Assembly (NCBI GenBank): GCA_000336895.1
Contig: AOLX01000017.1
Span: 180,649 to 244,648, forward strand
Direction: 5' to 3'
Source: Haloarcula argentinensis DSM 12282
GTDB lineage: Archaea > Halobacteriota > Halobacteria > Halobacteriales > Haloarculaceae
DNA length: 64,000 bases
The notes under the pieces were generated by a model, which saw only the letters and a list, made by a program, of their open reading frames with translations, made no database searches and had not been told where the DNA came from. Positions within the stretch are counted from its first letter, which is position 1; every line of letters begins with the position of its first letter. Shown piece after piece: positions 8,096 to 15,904 of the stretch. Position numbers and translations under genes: made by a program.

Positions 8096-8116
8096 TGTGG
8101 GGGTTAATGCCCCACA
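8096..8116. promoter_or_regulatory. Inverted repeat upstream of PadR/RosR-like gene
   Basis: TGTGGGG at 8096-8102 and CCCCACA at 8110-8116 form perfect 7-base arms around a 7-base spacer. It lies 31 bases before the TATA box of the regulator gene at 8176. Many PadR-type repressors bind symmetrical sites at their own promoters, so self-regulation is a reasonable inference. Confidence 0.45.
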
Positions 8117-8146
8117 GCAGGCGTTGTGCGCCAGGGTTAACAAGTG

Positions 8147-8154
8147 TTAAATAG
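8147..8154 (+). promoter_or_regulatory. TATA box of the PadR/RosR-like gene
   Basis: TTAAATAG is centred about 26 bases before the ATG at 8176. That is the archaeal TATA position for a transcript starting at or next to the start codon, so the mRNA is probably leaderless. Confidence 0.55.
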
Positions 8155-8175
8155 CTTGCTGACATTTACTCAACT

Positions 8176-8535
8176 ATGTCAGAGGCACAAACAGTTACTG
8201 ACAGTCCGGGCATCGCAAAAGAACTTACCGCTTTTCAGCAGAATATCCTGGTAATACTCGCTGAAGAGCCGCGGTATGGTCTCGCTATCAAGCGCGAACT
8301 AGAAGAATACTACAACGACGAAGTCAACCACGGTCGCCTGTACCCGAACCTCGACGACCTCGTCGAGATGGGACTCGTCGAGAAGAGCGAACTCGACAAG
8401 CGAACGAACCAGTACTCCCTGACAGAGTCGGGCAAGGACGCAGTCCTCGACCAGCTCGGATGGGTGTTCGGGAAGTTCATCTCCGACGACGGTCGAGCCG
8501 ACGAACTCCGTGATCTGATCGCGGCACAGCAGTAG
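8176..8535 (+). CDS. PadR-family transcriptional regulator, RosR-like
   Basis: A 119-residue winged-helix regulator. The PadR fold is seen in FQQNILVILAEEPRYGLAIK (helix 1-2), the recognition region NHGRLYPNLDDLVEMGLVEK, and the wing DKRTNQYSLTESG, followed by a C-terminal dimerisation helix. In layout it resembles RosR, the PadR-type regulator of the oxidative stress response in Halobacterium salinarum; that assignment is from memory of the family and not certain. It has its own TATA box and an upstream inverted repeat, and is followed by a convergent operon. Confidence 0.82.
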   Translation: MSEAQTVTDSPGIAKELTAFQQNILVILAEEPRYGLAIKRELEEYYNDEVNHGRLYPNLDDLVEMGLVEKSELDKRTNQYSLTESGKDAVLDQLGWVFGKFISDDGRADELRDLIAAQQ

Positions 8536-8618
8536 ACTCGCACCTGGGCACCTGCGAACTACTGTTAATCAATTCTTAACGCGAAACAAACCTGACTACC
8601 GACAGATATGCCGAACAG

Positions 8619-9173
8619 TTACGCGTCGGGAACACAGCCACCGGCTTCTTTCACAGTGAGACGGATCGACCGGTCGAGGACCGACTGTTGTTCCGCAGTT
8701 GGCCACGCGTTCCGTCGGACGTAGTCGTCCCGAAACTCCTGAATTTCGTCCGGTGTCGCCTCCGAGATCGGTTTCGCGTAGTGGTTGCTCATGAAATCGG
8801 CGAGCAGCTCCGCGTTGGCGCCGTGTGTCTCACCGTGCGCTTCGGTCACAGCTTCGACGACAGCTCGGTTTGCAGCGTCGATCTCTTCCCACTCGTCCGG
8901 GTCGCCGGGACCCGAAAGCCGTATCTCGACGCCACGGTCAATATCGTCGACCCGTTCCGGACGGATGACGCCATCATCGACCCATTCGACGGGATGGCAG
9001 ACGAGTATGTCACCCGTCTCGTCGTTCCTGATGCGAGCGGTGTAGTCGTACTCGGCGAGGATTTCGTCGCGTTCGGTCCTGTAGGCGTCGGCCTCGGCAT
9101 CGTCGACTGCCTCGCGAGCGAGTCTGGTCAGCCGTTCGGCCCGTTCGATCACGTCTGTCGGCAGGTCAGTCAT
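8619..9173 (-). CDS. RnhA operon protein (uncharacterised, DUF7108-like)
   Basis: A 184-residue acidic protein of unknown function. Haloarchaeal genomes usually carry this gene directly after rnhA, and here its start overlaps the end of rnhA by 8 bases, so translation is probably coupled. No catalytic motif is visible. The N-terminal part is helical (VIERAERLTRLAREAVDDAE), the middle is beta-rich (ARIRNDETGDILVCHPVEW), and the C-terminus is helical. A role linked to RNA-DNA hybrid removal is inferred only from the conserved pairing. Confidence 0.75.
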   Translation of the reverse strand: MTDLPTDVIERAERLTRLAREAVDDAEADAYRTERDEILAEYDYTARIRNDETGDILVCHPVEWVDDGVIRPERVDDIDRGVEIRLSGPGDPDEWEEIDAANRAVVEAVTEAHGETHGANAELLADFMSNHYAKPISEATPDEIQEFRDDYVRRNAWPTAEQQSVLDRSIRLTVKEAGGCVPDA

Positions 9174-9762
9174 CGTCGAGTGCGTCGTTTGCTAGTTCGT
9201 CCGCACGGTCGTTTATTTCTCGCGGAACGTGCTCGATCTGCCAGTCGTCAAAACCGGTCAGCAATTCACGCACGCGGACGCGGTTTTCGCGCAGTTCCGG
9301 GTCGTTCGTATCCCATTCACCACGGACTTGTTTGACGATAAGCTCTGAGTCACCCCGGATATGGACATCGTCGAATCCGTAATCGCGTGCGACTTCGATC
9401 GCACGGATGAGCGCTCTGTATTCCGCCTGGTTGTTTGTCGCTGTACCGATCGTCTCTCCACCCTCCGTGACGATCCCGCTGTCGTCGACCAGCACGTAGC
9501 CGACCGAGGACGGCCCTGGATTGCCACGCGATGCGCCATCAAAATACGCATGGACGCGCCCGCCGTCATTGCCGCGTAACAGGGCCTCAAGTTGTGCGGT
9601 CTCCTCGCCCTGTACGACGACTTTTCCGTCGTAGGCGACCGCCGTCGCACCGCCGTAGTCGACACGCCAGCGCTCGTGATCGGTGTTTCCTGCTTCAATG
9701 TCGAGTCCCGCATCCGCTAGACGCTCGCGGGCCGTCGTCTCGTCGCATTCGATGACCGGCAT
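9166..9762 (-). CDS. rnhA: Ribonuclease HI with N-terminal extension
   Basis: A 198-residue enzyme that cuts RNA in RNA-DNA hybrids. The catalytic carboxylates are in place: D75 (YFDGASRGNPG), E114 (NNQAEYRALI), D138 (RGDSELIV) and D188 (NDRADELAN). About 65 residues precede the catalytic domain and may help bind the hybrid, a haloarchaeal feature also known from Halobacterium RNase HI. It is the first gene of a two-gene operon with an 8-base overlap to the next gene. Confidence 0.93.
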   Translation of the reverse strand: MPVIECDETTARERLADAGLDIEAGNTDHERWRVDYGGATAVAYDGKVVVQGEETAQLEALLRGNDGGRVHAYFDGASRGNPGPSSVGYVLVDDSGIVTEGGETIGTATNNQAEYRALIRAIEVARDYGFDDVHIRGDSELIVKQVRGEWDTNDPELRENRVRVRELLTGFDDWQIEHVPREINDRADELANDALDDD

Positions 9763-9809
9763 TGTCCGAGGGTGGCTGACCCGTCGGTATAGACGTTGTG
9801 GTCGGCCTG

Positions 9810-10205
9810 TCAGTTCCCGGCGTTCCTGCTGATTCGCTCGGCACCGGTCTGTCGACCCTCTTCACCACCAAGGAACCGACCTAGAATGCCGACCAGCCCG
9901 CCAACGGTGACAACGGCTCCGGCGGCAAACATTATTGACAGGATTGGGTCGACAGGCTCAATGAGAATGGGCGAGACAAACAGGATAATACCGGACAGGA
10001 TCGCAACCACCGCTGCAACGGGACTGACCTGCTTGCCCGACGAGACACGGTAGGTGGAATGGGCAAGCGTGAGGGCTGCGAGTTCCCCGACGAGAAGGTT
10101 GACAAGTGCCTGCTGGTACGCGACCGGAATGGTTGCCGAGACGAATATGACAGCCAGGCTGACCAGCGTTGTGCCGAGCAGGAACCATTTCGTGGTATTC
10201 ACCAT
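9810..10205 (-). CDS. Small membrane protein of unknown function
   Basis: A 131-residue protein with four predicted transmembrane segments (about 6-27, 31-50, 62-80 and 88-110) and a charged cytoplasmic-like tail (GEEGRQTGAERISRN). No known motif. It lies between rnhA and the Nre gene and is divergent from the latter. Function unknown. Confidence 0.6.
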   Translation of the reverse strand: MVNTTKWFLLGTTLVSLAVIFVSATIPVAYQQALVNLLVGELAALTLAHSTYRVSSGKQVSPVAAVVAILSGIILFVSPILIEPVDPILSIMFAAGAVVTVGGLVGILGRFLGGEEGRQTGAERISRNAGN

Positions 10206-10305
10206 GATTTATATCACCTGTTGTTACTCAATCCAACCCTGTAAGAGTTGCTCTCCCACGGACCGCTGGAAAGGTTCTTATCGGGGAGGACCGAAGGCGT
10301 GACAG

Positions 10306-11595
10306 ATGCAACTCGACGAGTTCATCGAGGGATTCGAGGAGGACGAAGCCGCACAGCGGCGGCGTCTCGCGGCGGAGAAGTCCTACGCCATCACGGACCA
10401 CCTCGAAGACGTCGAGCAGCAGTTCGAGGCGGCAGTGCAGGGCGATTCGCTGTTCGGATCGACGGCCCCGGAGATATTCGTCGGCCGGTCGGGGTATCCC
10501 AACGTCTCGACAGGCCTGCTCTCTCCGGTCGATACCGATGCCGCTGCTGCTGGGTTCGCGACCAGCGGCGACTGGTATCAGGAGGGACTGGGTATCGAGG
10601 ACGTGCTCCAGCGCCGGACCGGTATGGTGAACTCCACTCAGACGACATCCGTCGATTCCGTCAGCGCCGGTGGCGGACGCGGCGGTGGTGGGGTCCACGA
10701 TGTCTGGAACGGCTTCGTCGGCGTCCAGCGTGAAGTCGCCATCGCGGACCATCCCGTCGATGTCGAGGTCGGTCTCGACGGGACTCCCGAGATGGATGTG
10801 AGTTTCGACGACGTTGGGACGCCGACGGGGCCGCGTGCCCACGCGACTGATGCCGACTTAGCGGAGAACCCACACGTGCCCCGACCCGTCGAAAAGACGC
10901 TGTCGGACGACGACTGGCGCGCCGAGGGCGCGATGGCGTACCTGTACCGCCGTGGATTCGACGTATACGACATCAACACCATTCTCTCGGCAGGCGCGCT
11001 CGGGCAGGCCAGCGAGCGCTCGCTGGTGCCGACACGATGGTCGATCACTGCCGTCGACGACACGGTCGGGCAGTACGTCCGTGGTACGCTGCGCAACGCC
11101 GACACCATCGACAAGCCGGAGCTGTGGTACAACGAGTACATGGGGAACCGCTACTGGGTCGTGCTCGCACCCGGTCGCTGGGAGTTCGAACTCGTCGAGA
11201 TGAAAGCGCCCCAGAGCGTCTGGAACCCACGCCCCGAAACGGGCTACTACATGTCCAGCGCTCACGAGGGCTACGAGGGACGGACCGCCTACGTCGAGGA
11301 GACTGCGGGAGCGTACTACGCGGCACGACTCGGCATCCTCGAACACCTACAGGAGCGCGACAAACAAGCGAAGTGTCTGGTGCTACGGGAAATCACCGAC
11401 GACTACTGGGCACCGGTCGGCGTCTGGCAGGTGCGCGAGGGCGTCCGGAATGCCTTCGACGGAGAACCCGGGACCGCCCAGTCCTTCCGGGAGACGCTGA
11501 CGGCTATCGCCGACCAGCTCCCCGTCACTCTCGGGCAGTTACGTCGCAAGTCCGAGCTCGTCGCCGGGCTGCAGTCGCAGTTAAGCGATTTCTAA
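10306..11595 (+). CDS. nreA: Nre family DNA repair protein with PCNA-interacting motif
   Basis: A 429-residue archaeal Nre protein, a family linked to DNA damage repair (shown for Haloferax NreA). The conserved core carries the VGRSGYPNVSTGLLSP block near 63-78 and the YRRGFDVYDINTILS block near 222. The last seven residues, QSQLSDF, fit a PIP box (Q-x-x-L-x-x-F), the motif that binds the PCNA sliding clamp. No N-terminal zinc ribbon is present, which points to NreA and not NreB. It is a single gene, convergent with a membrane protein gene. Confidence 0.85.
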   Translation: MQLDEFIEGFEEDEAAQRRRLAAEKSYAITDHLEDVEQQFEAAVQGDSLFGSTAPEIFVGRSGYPNVSTGLLSPVDTDAAAAGFATSGDWYQEGLGIEDVLQRRTGMVNSTQTTSVDSVSAGGGRGGGGVHDVWNGFVGVQREVAIADHPVDVEVGLDGTPEMDVSFDDVGTPTGPRAHATDADLAENPHVPRPVEKTLSDDDWRAEGAMAYLYRRGFDVYDINTILSAGALGQASERSLVPTRWSITAVDDTVGQYVRGTLRNADTIDKPELWYNEYMGNRYWVVLAPGRWEFELVEMKAPQSVWNPRPETGYYMSSAHEGYEGRTAYVEETAGAYYAARLGILEHLQERDKQAKCLVLREITDDYWAPVGVWQVREGVRNAFDGEPGTAQSFRETLTAIADQLPVTLGQLRRKSELVAGLQSQLSDF

Positions 11596-11637
11596 CAGCG
11601 CCTTGCGTTGCCGTAAACGGTCTGTGTCCAGCAACCG

Positions 11638-12504
11638 TTATCGGCGTCGCCCGCTGTCACCGTCACTGGTATCATCCCAGGCTGAAGTGCCGAATCCGCT
11701 ATCGTCAGTGCCGTCGTTCCGGCCCGAATCGTCGGCGTACCTATCATCCACCGGATCGTTCATACCTGAGGCGATCCCTGCCGTGGATGGACTGGACCCG
11801 TGTGTCCCGCCAGTCGAAGTGGTGGGTGTGAGCGGCGGTTCGCCGTACTCCTCCTCGTATGCGTCCGCGAAGCCACGCCCCCAGATATACATGATCGCGG
11901 ACTGGCCGACGAACGCGAGGAACGGAACCGCGAGATAGCCGACAATGGTGAATCCCAAGACGGTCGCTCCAACGGAGACGAGGATGTTGACCGCAAACGC
12001 CATCACCACGGCCATCAGCATTGTCCGACTTGTCCCGACAGACGAGAGAACATCACGGTCAAAGCCCGCAGCGATACTGTCAGCCCGGACGAAGTTCCCT
12101 GTCGCAACGGGCAGTATCACTGCCATTGCAAGAACTCCGATAAAGTAGAGCAAAGCAGCGACGAGAAAACCGACGAGCAGCAACCCCTCCGAGCCGCCGA
12201 GTCCACCGCCGATCACCAGCAGGCCCGGGATAGCAAGTGCGAGAGTGAGCAGCAAACCGTATCCAATAACGACGACCGTATGTCGGACTCCGTCAACGGT
12301 GATGTCGACCAGATCCAGTTCGTCCCAGGCTGGCGGCGTGTCAGTCTCACCCTTGAGGACACGGCGCATTACTTCGAGCATATATCCTTGGAACGTGAAC
12401 AATGGAACGAGCAAAAAGCCGAAAAACAGTACAACCCCACCGACTGCGACGCGTTTGGCCCAGTCATCGCCCTGTGTCTGATAGCGAAGTGCGTCCTCTA
12501 TCAT
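11638..12504 (-). CDS. DUF4013-type membrane protein
   Basis: A 288-residue membrane protein with about six hydrophobic segments between residues 15 and 215 and a long acidic, disordered tail after residue 225 rich in Asp, Ser and Gly. The pattern with WDELDLVDITVDG between the first helices is typical of the DUF4013 family common in haloarchaea. Function is unknown. The tail is probably cytoplasmic and may be a contact surface. Confidence 0.75.
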   Translation of the reverse strand: MIEDALRYQTQGDDWAKRVAVGGVVLFFGFLLVPLFTFQGYMLEVMRRVLKGETDTPPAWDELDLVDITVDGVRHTVVVIGYGLLLTLALAIPGLLVIGGGLGGSEGLLLVGFLVAALLYFIGVLAMAVILPVATGNFVRADSIAAGFDRDVLSSVGTSRTMLMAVVMAFAVNILVSVGATVLGFTIVGYLAVPFLAFVGQSAIMYIWGRGFADAYEEEYGEPPLTPTTSTGGTHGSSPSTAGIASGMNDPVDDRYADDSGRNDGTDDSGFGTSAWDDTSDGDSGRRR

Positions 12505-12606
12505 GTGCAGTCAGTCTTAAGATAGGTTCAAATAAGTTGTGTAATAATTGAAAACGAGCCAGACATCCCAGTTCTTGGACCAGTTCAGTACGGGCAACGG
12601 CGTGGC

Positions 12607-12768
12607 TCAGGTTCGATTGGTGCTGTGTGGCGGAACCTCGACAAACGCCGGGACATCGACTTCTTCGGCACAAACCGGGCATCCAACAACCAACAGGCGC
12701 TCCCGGACGCCATCGTCGACCGTTGCACACGCACCACAGTTCGGGCATGTGAAGCGGTACTCCGGCAT
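12607..12768 (-). CDS. Small zinc-ribbon protein
   Basis: A 53-residue protein with two CxxC knuckles: CPNCG near residue 8 and CPVC near residue 30, expected to bind one zinc ion. The ATG at 12768 starts just before the first knuckle (MPEYRF). A longer frame from 12855 adds unconserved-looking residues. Small zinc proteins of this kind are frequent in haloarchaea and mostly uncharacterised. Confidence 0.65.
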   Translation of the reverse strand: MPEYRFTCPNCGACATVDDGVRERLLVVGCPVCAEEVDVPAFVEVPPHSTNRT

Positions 12769-12947
12769 GTACTCAGGCACGGACTTGGATAGACGAAGGA
12801 ACTGCCCCCTCAATGTCGAGGGATTATACGTACATGGAAGTATTCCGCTCGCCAACCGCTACTGCCGTACGATGGAGGCTCTCAGATATATAGCCCACAA
12901 TAGCTGTCTTAGGAAGGATTATTCCACTCGCTCGGTACGATTACACG

Positions 12948-13376
12948 ATGACTGATACGCCGCTGAAGTTCGGGTTCGTCTGCGTCCAGAACGCGGGCCG
13001 GAGCCAGATGTCCGCAGCGTTTGCCGAGCGGGAACGCACCCGCCGCGGACTCGAAGATACGGTCGAAATCCTGACGGGCGGCACAGACCCCGCGGACGAA
13101 GTGCATCCAGGGGTTGTCGATGCGATGGCTGAACTCGGCATCGACCTCTCTGACCGGGCCCCACAAGCGGTTTCGGACGACGAACTCAACGAGTGTACTG
13201 TCGTTGCGACAATGGGGTGTTCGACGCTCGAACTCGACGCCGATGTCACAGTGCGTGATTGGGCGCTAGAGGACCCGCACGGACAGCCAATCGAGCAGGT
13301 CCGGGAAATCCGAGATGGAATCGAGAAGCGTGTCGTCGACCTATTCGACGAATTCACCGACAGCAGTACCAATTGA
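12948..13376 (+). CDS. Low-molecular-weight phosphatase / arsenate reductase-like
   Basis: A 142-residue member of the low-molecular-weight protein tyrosine phosphatase fold. The phosphate loop is C12-V-Q-N-A-G-R18-S, and the general acid lies in WALEDPHG near residue 108. Relatives are either tyrosine phosphatases or thioredoxin-type arsenate reductases. Extra cysteines occur in ECTVV (near residue 83) and GCSTL (near 91), so an arsenate reductase role is possible but not settled. No ars genes are nearby. Confidence 0.8.
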   Translation: MTDTPLKFGFVCVQNAGRSQMSAAFAERERTRRGLEDTVEILTGGTDPADEVHPGVVDAMAELGIDLSDRAPQAVSDDELNECTVVATMGCSTLELDADVTVRDWALEDPHGQPIEQVREIRDGIEKRVVDLFDEFTDSSTN

Positions 13377-13522
13377 AACGAGTGACACACTGAGCGCACT
13401 GCCCTCGTGCGATCAGGTGTACATTGAATTTCAAGAGCTACTATAACCGACCTGTTGCAGACGTTGACTCCAAGGCGGTCCGACACACCGGCCGAATAGC
13501 CTCAGTCCTTGACAGCGGATTA

Positions 13523-14377
13523 TCACTCGACGTACGTGAGATACTCGACCTGTTCGTACGCCAGAAGCCACGTCCCGTAGCTATCTGTGACCTCGATCCC
13601 TTCGTGCTCCCGAATGCGGTCAGTGACCGACCGAAAGGCCTCGTCATCCTGGAAGTAGCCGCCGTCAATCGCCTCTTCAACGACTTCTCGTTCGGCTTCG
13701 GAAAGGCCCGTGAGCGTGAACAGGTACTGGTCTCGAATCTGGTCAGCAAACGAGTCGACACCCGACGCGACTTCCGTCGCCTCGTACCGGTATTCGGTCT
13801 CCGTCGTCGTTCGTGTGCTGACCGTCACCCGGTAGCGGTCGCCGTCGTGGACGATAATATCGTACTGCTGCTCGGGAACGAACACCGAGCCGTTCCCCAC
13901 TTCCTCGGCAGTGCCGTACCCGACACCCACGTCATACCCGTCCCCGCTGGGCGGGTCGTCGTCCGAAATGATCGGGTCAAGGCGCTGGCGGTCTACCGCC
14001 GGTAGCTCCTCGTAGGCGATTTCGCCGATCTCAGCCGTCGAATCATCCGGATCGAAATCGATCCGTACCTCGTACACCGTCACGTCGCTACTCTCGAGTG
14101 CCGTCTCCGAAACTTCGTAGAAGGCATCATCGATACGGACGGTATCAATCTGGTCGAACAGCTCGTGTCGCCCTCGGCGCGTCGCAGAGCTGTTTTCGAT
14201 GGCCTCCGAGGCGACCGTGTACTCCGTCGACTCGGGATCGGGCGACATCGAAACTTCGTCGGCGATGTCGGCCGCTGTCGCGTCGTCCATGTCCAGCACG
14301 ACGGAGGGATGACCACAGCCGGCGACAGCGACCGAGAGGAGGGCTGTTCCGCTCGCGAGGAACTGGCGTCGTCGCAT
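13523..14377 (-). CDS. Tat-exported lipoprotein of unknown function
   Basis: A 284-residue protein with a twin-arginine start (MRRRQFLASG) and a lipobox ending at C21 (VAVAGC), so it should be exported folded and lipid-anchored. The rest is acidic with no known domain; near residue 190 it has FVPEQQYDIIVHDGDRYRV, which looks like a beta-rich fold. The ATG at 14377 is chosen because it places the Tat motif at the N-terminus. The next gene upstream is another Tat lipoprotein. Confidence 0.7.
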   Translation of the reverse strand: MRRRQFLASGTALLSVAVAGCGHPSVVLDMDDATAADIADEVSMSPDPESTEYTVASEAIENSSATRRGRHELFDQIDTVRIDDAFYEVSETALESSDVTVYEVRIDFDPDDSTAEIGEIAYEELPAVDRQRLDPIISDDDPPSGDGYDVGVGYGTAEEVGNGSVFVPEQQYDIIVHDGDRYRVTVSTRTTTETEYRYEATEVASGVDSFADQIRDQYLFTLTGLSEAEREVVEEAIDGGYFQDDEAFRSVTDRIREHEGIEVTDSYGTWLLAYEQVEYLTYVE

Positions 14378-14497
14378 ATAGATACTGACAGCCAACCGGA
14401 AGGAAAGTTTTCTGGCTGGGGTTTCTCTGACAGTCGTGGACAATTAGCTACTGTATACCGCTTCGGTGAACGTGGACTTCACCGCCCCATTGATCCG

Positions 14498-14908
14498 TCA
14501 GCAACGGATATCTGTGTCTTGCAGGAATGTCGGTTCCGTGGCCGCGCTACATCTGAAGGTGATCCGTAGACATATTTTGCGTGTCCCAGCTTCACTGCTG
14601 CTGAGGAGATCGCCACGGACCGTGCGAGTATCGACGACACCGTGAATGGCCACGGGTTCGAACTTCTCGTCCGGCTCTCTCACGACAGCCTCGCTGGTGT
14701 TCGAGGCGACCGTCTGTGTTACCCATTCTCGAAGCTCCTCGCTCGTCTCAACAGCGAAATGAAACACTTGGTCTTCGCTCGTTCGGTTTTCGAGCGTGAC
14801 CGCTAACTTGGCGATACAAGGTGTGCTGGAGCCAAAGTTGGCACAGCCAGATAGCGACGCTACGACCACACCGCTCCCGGTCAAAAAGCCGCGTCGAGTG
14901 GAGGGCAT
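14498..14908 (-). CDS. Short Tat-exported lipoprotein
   Basis: A 136-residue protein with a Tat motif (STRRGFLTG) and a lipobox at C22 (SLSGC). The mature part is a small beta-rich domain (LAVTLENRTSEDQVFHF), possibly an immunoglobulin-like fold. Other cysteines occur at C30 and in KICLRITFRCS near the C-terminus. The start at 14908 is set by the Tat motif. It is followed by the longer lipoprotein gene on the same strand. Function unknown. Confidence 0.65.
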   Translation of the reverse strand: MPSTRRGFLTGSGVVVASLSGCANFGSSTPCIAKLAVTLENRTSEDQVFHFAVETSEELREWVTQTVASNTSEAVVREPDEKFEPVAIHGVVDTRTVRGDLLSSSEAGTRKICLRITFRCSAATEPTFLQDTDIRC

Positions 14909-15109
14909 ATTTATTCCACGTACATCTGCTCTTGTCAATGCTCGTTTGTGGATAGATGCGGAGTGACCGCTAGACTGCGGCGGCCGCAAGGTTCCCTTGC
15001 GAGCTGACAGAACCTTGCTTCAACGGCATCTTTCAATTCCGTCGAAATCGACGAACTACAGCGCCGTGGCTCCGGTTTCTGTGAAGCCAACAACGGGAAG
15101 AACTCGGTA

Positions 15110-15183
15110 TGGGCCAACGCGGATTTGAACCGCGAACCTCCCGGTTATCAGCCGAGCGCTCAACCTGATTGAGCTATTGGCCC
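15110..15183 (-). tRNA. tRNA-Ile (anticodon GAU)
   Basis: Read on the minus strand it folds into a full cloverleaf: acceptor GGGCCAA paired with TTGGCCC and discriminator A, D stem GCTC/GAGC, anticodon stem CTCGG/CCGGG with loop CTGATAA, and T stem CGCGG/CCGCG with loop TTCAAAT. The anticodon at loop positions 34-36 is GAT, which reads isoleucine ATC and ATT. No CCA is encoded and no intron is present. Confidence 0.95.
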
Positions 15184-15264
15184 AACGCATTCTTTTGTAC
15201 CCGAGGGGTATTGAAAAGGGTAACGTTTCGCGGCCGGTTGGGGATGTGAAACCGCGTCAGGGCT

Positions 15265-15831
15265 TCAGTTTTCGTCGCTGTCGTCGAAGTCGACGTCAGT
15301 GGCTTCGTCTGGGTCGAAGGAGGTTCCGGGACCGGAACCAGAGCCCGAACTAGGGCCACCCTCTGGACCGGTCGGGCCGGGGCCTGCTGGGCCGTTCTCG
15401 TCGTCGGGGAAGCCGCCGATGTACACCTGCCCGCTGGCGAAACCGCCGGTCTTGGCGTCGACGTACGGCTGGACGACCCAGCGGCGTGTGGCGGCGCGGA
15501 CGGGGTACCGGGTGAACGGTACCGCGAGTAGGAGGCCGACGAAGTCCGTCACCAGGCCGGGGGTGAGGAAGAACGCGCCGGCGGCAATGAGGAGGCCACC
15601 GTCGATGAGTTCGTCGGTCGGGAGTTCACCGACGGCGAGCCGCTGTTGGATCTTCCGAAGCGTCGCACGGCCTTCGGCGCGGACCAACAGCATGCCGATC
15701 AGTGCCGTCAGGACGACGAGGGCGATGAGAACAAGCGGCGGAACAGGAAATAGAACTCCTGTTGCGAGTGCCACCAGCAACACGATGTCGAACAGCGGGA
15801 TGAGCAGCAATAGCCCGATGGCCCGGAGCAT
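15265..15831 (-). CDS. FxsA family membrane protein
   Basis: A 188-residue protein of the FxsA family, cytoplasmic-membrane proteins of unclear role (the E. coli protein relieves phage T7 exclusion by the F plasmid). The family pattern is clear: a first helix with LLLIPLFDIVLL, then VLTALIGMLLVRAEGRATLRKIQQRL, then LPTDELIDGGLLIAAGAFFLTPGLVTDFVG. After residue 130 comes a long Gly/Pro-rich acidic tail that is disordered and specific to haloarchaea. Confidence 0.88.
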   Translation of the reverse strand: MLRAIGLLLLIPLFDIVLLVALATGVLFPVPPLVLIALVVLTALIGMLLVRAEGRATLRKIQQRLAVGELPTDELIDGGLLIAAGAFFLTPGLVTDFVGLLLAVPFTRYPVRAATRRWVVQPYVDAKTGGFASGQVYIGGFPDDENGPAGPGPTGPEGGPSSGSGSGPGTSFDPDEATDVDFDDSDEN

Positions 15832-15904
15832 ACGACTGCTTGCAGGCCCGCCCCCAAACGCCTTTCGAGAGCGGGACCAGGCTGTCGACCGCCGAGGGAG
15901 CGAG

